Positions 1-5,365 of a stretch of DNA of 10,675 nucleotides are shown here, piece after piece. A model generated the notes under the pieces. It had not been told where the DNA came from, did no database searches, and worked only from the letters and a program-made list of their open reading frames with translations. The stretch lies in contig MU646412.1 of NCBI GenBank assembly GCA_026770585.1, positions 579,524 through 590,198 of the forward strand, given 5' to 3'. Both the position numbers and the translations under genes were made by a program. Every line of letters begins with the position of its first letter. Positions within the stretch are counted from its first letter, which is position 1. Origin of the DNA: Baffinella frigidus (Eukaryota > Cryptophyceae > Cryptomonadales > Baffinellaceae).

Positions 1-93
1 GGTTTAGGGTTTAGGGTTTAGGGTTTAGGGTTTAGGGTTTAGGGTTTAGGGTTTAGGGTTTAGGGTTTAGGGTTTAGGGTTTAGGGTTTAGGG
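1..93. repeat. Perfect TTTAGGG telomere-type heptamer tract (13 units), apparently intronic
   Basis: Thirteen exact TTTAGGG units read 5'->3' on the plus strand, ending at 93. On the sense strand of the dehydrogenase gene this is CCCTAAA and begins about 25 nt after the exon 4 donor at 118-117. A real left chromosome end would read CCCTAAA on the plus strand, so the tract is either interstitial or marks an assembly join. It continues to the window edge, so its full length is unknown. Confidence 0.9.
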
Positions 94-118
94 TTCGAAA
101 AAAAGAGTGGGGGTGGAC

Positions 119-3100
119 CGAGGAGAGGGCAGAGTGGTCGTAGTGGCGATCGTCGACGGCTGTGGAGGGCGTCGCGACAACGATCATGATCACGTCTGAG
201 AACGCCACCCCTTCGTCCTACCGCGAACAACGCTGGAGTCAGGTTCAGCCTCTCCACACAAACACACAACGCGCGCGGCAGGCCGAAGGGGTGGCGAGGC
301 GTCTCTCCACAGATTCTATCTCAAATTTCCGTGGGACTTGGAGCCATTCTGTACATTTAGAGTTTTAAAACTCTTCGATACGTACCAGATATCGTTTAGA
401 TGGGCAGTTTTCTATCTCAAAAACTGCCACCCCTTCGTCCTGCCGCGCGCAACGCTGGAGTAAGGTTCGGCTCTCCACACAACGGGCTACGCTGTGAAAC
501 TCCCTTGGAAAATCCCTCCTGCAATCCGAGATGGGATCTATGGAGCGGCGCGATGAGGTTTTTGCTCGGACGCGATGCGGTTTGCTCATCTATGGAGAGA
601 CGCCACGCCACCCCTTCGTCCTGCGGCGCGACGCTGTCTCAGCAATCTCACCAAGTTCATAGGCTAACGGCCTGAAAATGGGGTAGTTAGGCATACGGGA
701 TTGCCTAGGACCTCCTACCGTAGGCCGAGGGATCCTAGGACCAAAAAGTCTCGGCCTACGGTAGGAGGTCCTAGGCAATGCCGTAGGCCTAACTACCCCA
801 TTTTCAGGCCGTTACCCTATCAAAGTTTCTTCTCTACATGTATTTTATGACGCGCTCAGTCTCAATCCGGCAGAGCTAGCACCTCACCCGAGCCTCCTGC
901 CGCGCGGCAGGACGAAGGATGGGCAGTTTTTGAGATAGAAAACTGCCCATCTAAATGATATCTGGTACGTATCGAAGAGTTTTAAAACTCTAAATGTACA
1001 GAATGGCTCCAAGTCCCACGGAAATTTGAGATAGAATCTGTGGAGAGACGCCTCGCCACCCCTTCGGCCTGCCGCGCCCGACGCTGGAGTCAGCTTTTAG
1101 CTCTTCCTGGTCAAAACTCAGCCCGTCATAAAATACATTTAGAGTAGAAACTTCGTGAGATTGCTGACATGGCTTCGTGGGATTGCCAACAGTGCTCAGG
1201 TTTGTTTCTAGACGTGATCAGGTCCTAGCTCATCTTCAGTAAAACTCGGCTCGGCCACCCCTTGGTACTGGAGTTTCTGCTCTAAATGTATTTTGCATGG
1301 CGAGCCGGGTTTCACAGGTTATGGCCATACGGGCTTCGTGAGATAGCTGGCATGGCTTCGGGCGATTGCTGACAGAGCTTGCTGACAGAGCGCAGGTTCG
1401 TTTTCACCGACGTGATCATGCTGGGGTCAGGTCCTCACTCTTCCCCAGTAAAACTCGGCTCGCCACAAAACACATTCAGAGCAGAAACTCCAGTACAAAA
1501 GGCAACTGCCAGGGCTTCGTGAGATTGCTGGCATGGCTTCGTGGGATTGCTAACCGGGCCCAGGTCCTGCCGAGACGCACCGCGCTGCCCAGTAGCCTTC
1601 CAACTTAATAGAGTAACGGCCTGAAAAGTCCCCTCCAGGGTGGCTTCTTCTTCTTCTTCTTCATCATCATCATCATTACTCTCCAAGCAGGTCCTAAATG
1701 AGGCTCTTCCAGAACTGGAAATGCTTTGTCGGTCTGGGAGTCGAATAGGGTAACGGCCTGAAAATGGGGTAGTTAGGCCTACGGCATTGCCTAGGACCTC
1801 CTACCGTAGGCCGAGACTTTTTGGTCCTAGGATCCCTCGGCCTACGGTAGGAGGTCCTAGGCAATACCGTAGGCCTAACTACCCCATTTTCAGGCCGTTA
1901 CCCTATGAAACTGGAGCGTTTTTTATTGTTGCTGCTTTCCCTGATTTGCACCAACGGGAGATCGCCCCACGATACAAATCGACAACCTCATAGGCTAACG
2001 GCCTGAAAATGGGGTAGTTAAGCATACGGCATTGCCTAAGACCTCCTACCGTAGGCCGAGGGATCCCAGGACCAAAAAAGTCTCGGCCTACGGTAGGAGG
2101 TCCTAGGCAATCCCGTAGGCCTAACTACCCCATTTTTGGTCAGTTACCCTATTAAACCCTGGATGAGCAAGACAATTGACGCGGACAGGGAGGGAGGGCG
2201 AGTGGGTGGTGCACCCGGGAGGGTGCCTAGCTCTGCCTCACCCGGGTTGACTGTCGGACTATTCTCAAGTTGCCATGCTGAGTAAGCGGTACACATCCGT
2301 CAACTTTGGAGCGGAAACGAGCCAGGGCTCGCCTCACTGCTTCGACGAAATAGACAGAGACGCGGGAGGGAACATCCCAGCTCTCCCTCAGTTCATCTGA
2401 TCTCCTCAAAATGAGGACACGGATTTCGATTCTCCTGTTTTGCCGTACACCGTCAAATCCTGGCGAGAAACCGATCAACCGACTGGGCAGAGCTAGGCCT
2501 CGACCGGAAGTTGATTTTGCAGTACAAATCATGGTGTTTACTAATAAATACGGTCCATCTAGAAGTTCGCAATCTTGCAACTTCGAAGTTCGCGCTGGCC
2601 AAGTCCTACCAGATTGGCGCTGGCCAAGTCCTACCAGATTGGCTCTACCTTATCCGTAGGAACCCCCCCTATGTCCCTACGGATCTCCTACCATAGGATC
2701 GCATGTCTTATCGCGTGAGGGGTATCATTCAAAACCCCTTCGAAGTCCGGTGTGTGGGAGGGGTCCTCGTCCATAGTGGCGCGGAAGTTGGTGGAGGCAC
2801 AAGTTGGAGGCAGAAGCGCTTCGCCCTGCTTCGCCGAAACAGACAGAGACGGAGGTATCCCTGAAGTGGCCAGTAGGCTCATACGCCCTACCGTAGGGCC
2901 CTAGGACCAGCCTAGGACCCCAGGCCCCCAAATTTGGAGGCCTGGTCACTTGAGGGATATTGTACGTAACCCTCGTCGGGGCGGGATTTGATGGTCAAAT
3001 AGGGGACCTCGTCCATGGTGGCGCGGAAGTTGGTGGAGGCTTCCAGAAGCTCATTCACGCGAGGTTCCGGAGAATTCAGCGTCTTCGCGTTCACCTGCCC

Positions 3101-4942
3101 TCACCCCAAAAACAAAAACCGCGCGAGATTAGGGTTTTAATTATTAGTGCTTTGCCCTCAAACCTTGAGCGCCCTGCCCTCGAGCGACACGCGAAATTTC
3201 CCGCAGGTCTCCACATCGCGATTTGATTCACTTCTGGTGGCTGGCGGCTACTCTCGAGCGGTGTGAAAGTAGTACCGGGCTGTAACAAGGCGGTACAAAA
3301 AGGTACAAGCCGGTACAAAAAGTTACTACCGTCACGTCCAAATCAGCCGTCCATCTATCATATATAGGCCACACCCACAAGAATTTTCACACCCCCGCAG
3401 CTCCGCGTTTGTTGCGCAAACGTACTTATCCGGGGAAACCTATTTTTCTTTCATTTGATGGCAATCAAAATTACTATACAGATTCTTTTATAATACTAAT
3501 AAGAACGAATTGTGTAGTAATTTTCGTTGCCATCAAATGAAAGAAAAATAGGTTTCCCCGGATAAGTACCGCCACGACCGAAAAACCAGACGCGTGTTTG
3601 GGATAAAAACGAACTTGAGTTTACAAGGCACCTTTCAGGTCTACAACTATTTTATATACACCAACCGACGCGCGGCGGGCTTACAAAGGTATTCCGGTGG
3701 CGCCGAAAGTGGAGGGAAGGTTGTAGACCTGAAAGCTGCCTTGTAAAGTTGTAGACCTGATCTACAACCTTATCTCAGAAAACGAGTTCTAAAACTCGTT
3801 TTCTTAAGTCAATTCCCCTACAAATTCGTCAACTTATTCTTGACTCTCCGCATAAGTTGACAGATTTGTAGAGGAATTGACTTAAGAAAACGAGTTTTAG
3901 AACTCGTTTTCTGAGATAAAACCACGCCGTCACACATTTCAAACGAAATACGGGGTGGAGGTTTTCAGTAGCAACTCCCACCTACCTCACGGAAGGACCA
4001 CATCGATTGATTTCGACCTGTTCTCCAAAGTTGATTGTGTACCAAGATTGGGACGTCAGTTACAACAGCCAGGCGAATTCACCTGGCTGGCAAGGTGCAT
4101 ATAATTTCTGAAAATCGACGATTTGGTCGTTCCGTGAGGGTTGGTGGTCCCAGCTGCCCCTTGCGCCATCCTACGGATGGCGCAGATGGCGCAGAAGCAT
4201 GCGGCGCGGCGATGCTATCTTTATAGCTCTAGCCCAATTATCCTTGGTCCGGTCGGCTGCGCTCGTGAAAGCTCGTTGCAACAACCACCAGCCCTGACGG
4301 AGGGACCAAATTGATAATTTTCGACCTTTTGTGCAAAACCGTTTTAAAACTCACAACGCCCTGAGAATGGGAGTTTTAAAAATATTCTTTTTTGTCAGCC
4401 AGCCGGATCCGGCTGTCTGTCAAGGTAAATGGCTCAAAGGTTTTCGATGATTTGGTATCACCGTGAGGGTTGGTGGAAGAGTGGAAATGCTGTGACGATG
4501 CACGCCGGATGAATCTGCCAAATGCTTCAGGAGTGGCATGCTGCTGCAAGATGCTGCGGGTCGGGAGCAAGCCATCAAAGACAGGATCGAAGCGCTTCAC
4601 CTTGGCGACGTACGCCGGGTTGACGTCCACCCCCAGAACTTCATACCTGAAAATCACACATTCATCGGCGGTGAGCAAAACACGCTCTCAGCCGATGCCA
4701 CCTGTAGAAACGATGCGAAGCTAGAAGAACTGAGAACGGTTGCGGATCGAATTCCATTTGTGTGACGCTGTTCTGTCAGAAAATCGGCGGTGCAAAACAG
4801 CAGCGGGCGACGCCAGCTCGGCGGGCGGGTTTGTGTCTTGGGGGTGCAAGGGCCCGCACCCGGCCTTCTCCAACACGAGCGCTGTGCAGATCCCCAGTCG
4901 CCCGATCCCAAAGAGAGTCACGCGCTTGGGAGCTTCGCCCAT
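119..4942 (-). CDS. Nucleotide-sugar dehydrogenase (UDP-glucose/GDP-mannose dehydrogenase family), 5' part, four exons
   Basis: Exons in transcript order are 4942-4860, 4646-4601, 3094-3008 and 217-119. All introns are GT-AG, with phases 2, 0 and 0, and the joined frame is open for 105 residues. Residues 8-17 form a Rossmann beta strand with GIGRLG (the GxGxxG NAD motif). Exon 2 gives GYEVLGVDVNPAYVAK, whose Asp after beta 2 would bind the NAD ribose. Exon 3 carries SPEP and NFRAT. Exon 4 gives DVIMIVVATPS followed by DDRHYDHS. The order and spacing match the N-terminal NAD domain of UDP-glucose 6-dehydrogenases, which oxidise a UDP-sugar to the uronic acid with two NAD+, normally in the cytosol. 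The start ATG (4942-4940) lies eight residues before the Rossmann strand. The Cys active-site half (family length about 400-480 residues) is off the left edge, so the exact substrate is unknown. The exon 4 acceptor (TAG at 220-218) was chosen because it gives the family spacing to VATPS; exon 4's donor is the least certain boundary. Confidence 0.8.
273..1077. repeat. Long inverted repeat: two 177-bp arms around a 451-bp spacer
   Basis: Arms 273-449 and 901-1077 are reverse complements with only about three or four mismatches by eye. Each arm contains smaller palindromes such as GAGTTTTAAAACTC and a GGCAGTTTT / AAAACTGCC hairpin, and ends in a copy of the exon 4 head of the dehydrogenase gene. 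The spacer holds a 162-bp palindromic element (659-820). The whole lies in intron 3 of that gene and may be a fold-back element or an inverted duplication. High arm identity implies a recent event or ongoing gene conversion. Confidence 0.85.
659..820. mobile_element. 162-bp palindromic MITE-like element, copy 1
   Basis: A near-perfect palindrome bounded by ATAGGCTAACGGCC and GGCCGTTACCCTAT. It contains paired CCTAC[C/G]GTAGG motifs and CCTAGGACC / GGTCCTAGG around a short ACCAAAAAGT loop. There is no coding capacity. It is nested in the spacer of the long inverted repeat, in intron 3 of the dehydrogenase gene. A TA lies at each end (TA-GGCTAAC...GTTACCC-TA), compatible with Tc1/mariner-type insertion. 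Confidence 0.8.
1140..1590 (+). repeat. Degenerate tandem repeat, about 182-bp period, three units
   Basis: GCTTCGTGAGAT(T/A)GCTG followed by CATGGCTTCG starts units near 1149, 1331 and 1515. Units 1 and 2 also share a GACGTGATCA block and CAGTAAAACTCGGCTCG. It is non-coding by eye and lies in intron 3 of the dehydrogenase gene. Confidence 0.65.
1608..1628. repeat. Solo terminal repeat of the 162-bp family
   Basis: ATAGAGTAACGGCCTGAAAA matches the first 20 bases of the 162-bp element with one change, then runs into unrelated sequence. It is a remnant end or an abortive duplication. Confidence 0.6.
1645..1706 (+). repeat. TTC/ATC microsatellite plus dispersed ACAGGTCCTAAATGA-type repeat
   Basis: About six TTC units pass into ATC units, then TTACTCTC and CAGGTCCTAAATGA. 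The same order (TTC run, TTACTCTC, ACAGGTCCTAAATGA) recurs at 8499-8535 in OLA1 intron 4, so it is a dispersed module and not an isolated microsatellite. Confidence 0.55.
1745..1906. mobile_element. 162-bp palindromic MITE-like element, copy 2
   Basis: Bounded by ATAGGGTAACGGCC and GGCCGTTACCCTAT. It has the same 162-bp length as copy 1, but the central loop is in the opposite orientation (GACTTTTTGGTCC). Both arms are intact. It lies in intron 3 of the dehydrogenase gene. Confidence 0.8.
1990..2152. mobile_element. 163-bp palindromic MITE-like element, copy 3 (slightly degraded)
   Basis: Same family. One terminus carries changes (CATTTTTGGTCAGTTACCC instead of the usual CAGGCCGTTACCC end), and there is one extra base in the loop. 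It lies only 83 bp from copy 2. The mismatches between arms suggest an older insertion than copies 1 and 2. Confidence 0.8.
2160..2646. other. Intron 3 segment without a recognised gene; 25-bp tandem duplication
   Basis: No protein family is recognisable here. A 25-bp unit beginning GCGCTGGCCAAGTCC is repeated in tandem at 2592-2641. A stretch near 2320-2362 resembles 2820-2850 (both contain a CTCTGTCT...TTCG...GAAGCAG block on the minus strand). An open frame of 117 codons on the minus strand (2580-2227) has no recognisable motif and I do not call it. Confidence 0.4.
2647..2758 (+). repeat. Third dispersed repeat (about 110 bp), copy 1
   Basis: The order of blocks is TATCCGTAGGAACC, a C-run, CCCTACGG, CCTACCATAGG, TCTTATCG and CCTTCGAAGTC. 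The same order appears at 6667-6763 and, inverted, at 8093-8202. No clean terminal repeats are seen, so the element type is uncertain. Confidence 0.6.
2765..2798 (-). pseudogene. Partial copy of dehydrogenase exon 3 (3' end)
   Basis: Thirty-three of 34 bases match the last 33 exon bases plus the first donor base of the real exon 3 (3007-3040) and would encode ASTNFRATMDE. The copy has lost the donor (GAGGA instead of GAGGT) and the upstream half of the exon. It lies 240 bp downstream of the real exon in intron 3. Confidence 0.75.
2856..2959. mobile_element. 104-bp palindromic element, copy 1
   Basis: Ends TATCCCTGAAGTGGCC and GGTCACTTGAGGGATA are inverted repeats flanked by TA at the tips. 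The interior holds CCTACCGTAGG and CCTAGGACC, shared with the 162-bp family. It has the same length as its partner at 10223-10326 but the opposite orientation. It lies in intron 3 of the dehydrogenase gene. Confidence 0.75.
3425..3566. mobile_element. 142-bp palindromic element with 40-bp perfect arms, TA-flanked
   Basis: Ends CTTATCCGGGGAAACC and GGTTTCCCCGGATAAG, with arms exact for about 40 bp and partly paired further in around an A/T-rich centre. TA flanks both sides (3423-3424, 3567-3568). Located in intron 2 of the dehydrogenase gene; single copy in the window. Confidence 0.8.
3620..3747. mobile_element. 128-bp hairpin element
   Basis: Arms 3620-3647 and 3720-3747 (TTTACAAGGCA ... TGCCTTGTAAA) are inverted repeats with one mismatch around a GC-richer loop. 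It is directly followed by a small GTTGTAGACC / TCTACAAC hairpin (3748-3767) made of the same arm sequence. TA lies near both tips. Confidence 0.75.
3770..3919. mobile_element. 150-bp palindromic element with nested hairpins, TA-flanked
   Basis: Ends TTATCTCAGAAAACGAG and CTCGTTTTCTGAGATAA. Each arm itself contains an AAAACGAG / CTCGTTTT hairpin, so the element can fold as one long stem or as a cruciform with side stems. TA sits at both ends (3771-3772, 3917-3918). Located in intron 2 of the dehydrogenase gene. Confidence 0.8.
3978..4147. mobile_element. 170-bp inverted-repeat element, CCACC-ended family, copy 1
   Basis: Ends CCACCTACCTCACGG and CCGTGAGGGTTGGTGG. Inner arms contain ACATCGATTGATTTCGAC and its degenerate complement. 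The centre has a CAGCCAGG / CCTGGCTG hairpin. A second copy lies at 4285-4476. Confidence 0.65.
4285..4476. mobile_element. 192-bp inverted-repeat element, CCACC-ended family, copy 2
   Basis: Ends CCACCAGCCCTGACGG and CCGTGAGGGTTGGTGG match copy 1. The centre has an AGCCGGATCCGGCT palindrome and a GTTTTAAAAC stretch. Arms have several mismatches, so it is older or diverged. Confidence 0.65.
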
Positions 4943-5365
4943 TCTGCCCCCCTCCGTCGCCTTCCCGCCAGACCTCGCGAGCCTCAGAAAATCCTCCGAC
5001 TTTACGGACCCGGATCTCTGATGATCAGATTCACGAGTCTTATCCGGCCTCGGAGCTGCTGCTCGTCACCGAGGGGAGAGTAGCCCGATTGGTTGTGTGT
5101 TGTGTTGCGGGAGGATGGTAGGAGGAAGGAGAGATAGGCGCGTTAAGCCCCCCCGCCGAAAAAAACTGATGATCCTTGTCTTTAGAAAGTTGACATCTGT
5201 CAAAAGTCCATTCCCCAGGTTGACTCTCGTCCAAAAGTGAATTTTTAAAATACATTTTTGGGCATCGTGAACGCGTGGGTGCGTCACCCCTCCCCTTCTC
5301 TTCTCTCACACCGCGGGGCAAGAGGAACTGACCCAGAGAGTGTTGTGCGGAGCAGGAAAGTCAGA
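4943..5365. promoter_or_regulatory. Shared divergent intergenic region between the two start codons
   Basis: This 423-bp gap separates the minus-strand dehydrogenase ATG (4942) from the plus-strand OLA1 ATG (5366), so it should contain both 5' UTRs and both promoters. Visible elements are a CCAAT box on the minus strand (ATTGG at 5088-5092), an A/T-rich TATA-like stretch TTTTTAAAATAC at 5242-5253 about 115 bp before the OLA1 start, and a pair of 20-bp near-repeats at 5189-5239. It is the longest stretch between 3.0 kb and the OLA1 start in which I see no palindromic repeat element, which fits selective constraint. The promoter role is inferred from position. Confidence 0.5.
5189..5239. repeat. 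Two near-identical 20-21 bp direct repeats in the divergent promoter region
   Basis: The motif GTTGAC...TCTGTC-AAAAGT (5189-5208) recurs as GTTGACTCTCGTCCAAAAGT (5219-5238), 30 bp centre to centre (about three helical turns). The position upstream of OLA1 suggests a paired protein-binding site, but no factor is recognisable. Confidence 0.4.

Larger units (their letters stand above)
204..1078. repeat. Five partial copies of the dehydrogenase exon 4 head (acceptor plus first codons)
   Basis: The true exon 4 start is TAG|GACGAAGGGGTGGCG (from 217, minus strand). Copies with CAG acceptors begin at 439, 620 and 1068 on the minus strand, and at 282 and 911 on the plus strand as part of the long inverted repeat. 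They keep D/A-E-G-V-A or a close variant for 9-15 nt, then diverge into unrelated sequence. All sit in intron 3, upstream of the real exon 4. Only the copy at 217 continues into VATPS. Confidence 0.7.

Noticed and set aside
1-93. True chromosome end
   Set aside because: The G-rich strand is at the 5' end of the plus strand, opposite to a left telomere, and the tract directly follows a donor site of an incomplete gene.
2227-2580. 117-codon minus-strand open frame in dehydrogenase intron 3
   Set aside because: No motif, no homology I can recognise and no splice-compatible link to the dehydrogenase. Its parts resemble a repeat near 2820-2850.
3256-3400. Further palindromic element with GCGGTGTGAAA / TTTCACACCCCCGC ends and GGTACAAAAAG direct repeats
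   Set aside because: Only about 10 bp of arms match and the interior does not pair, so it is too weak to call. A CATATATAGG stretch inside looks like a TATA box but lies within an intron.
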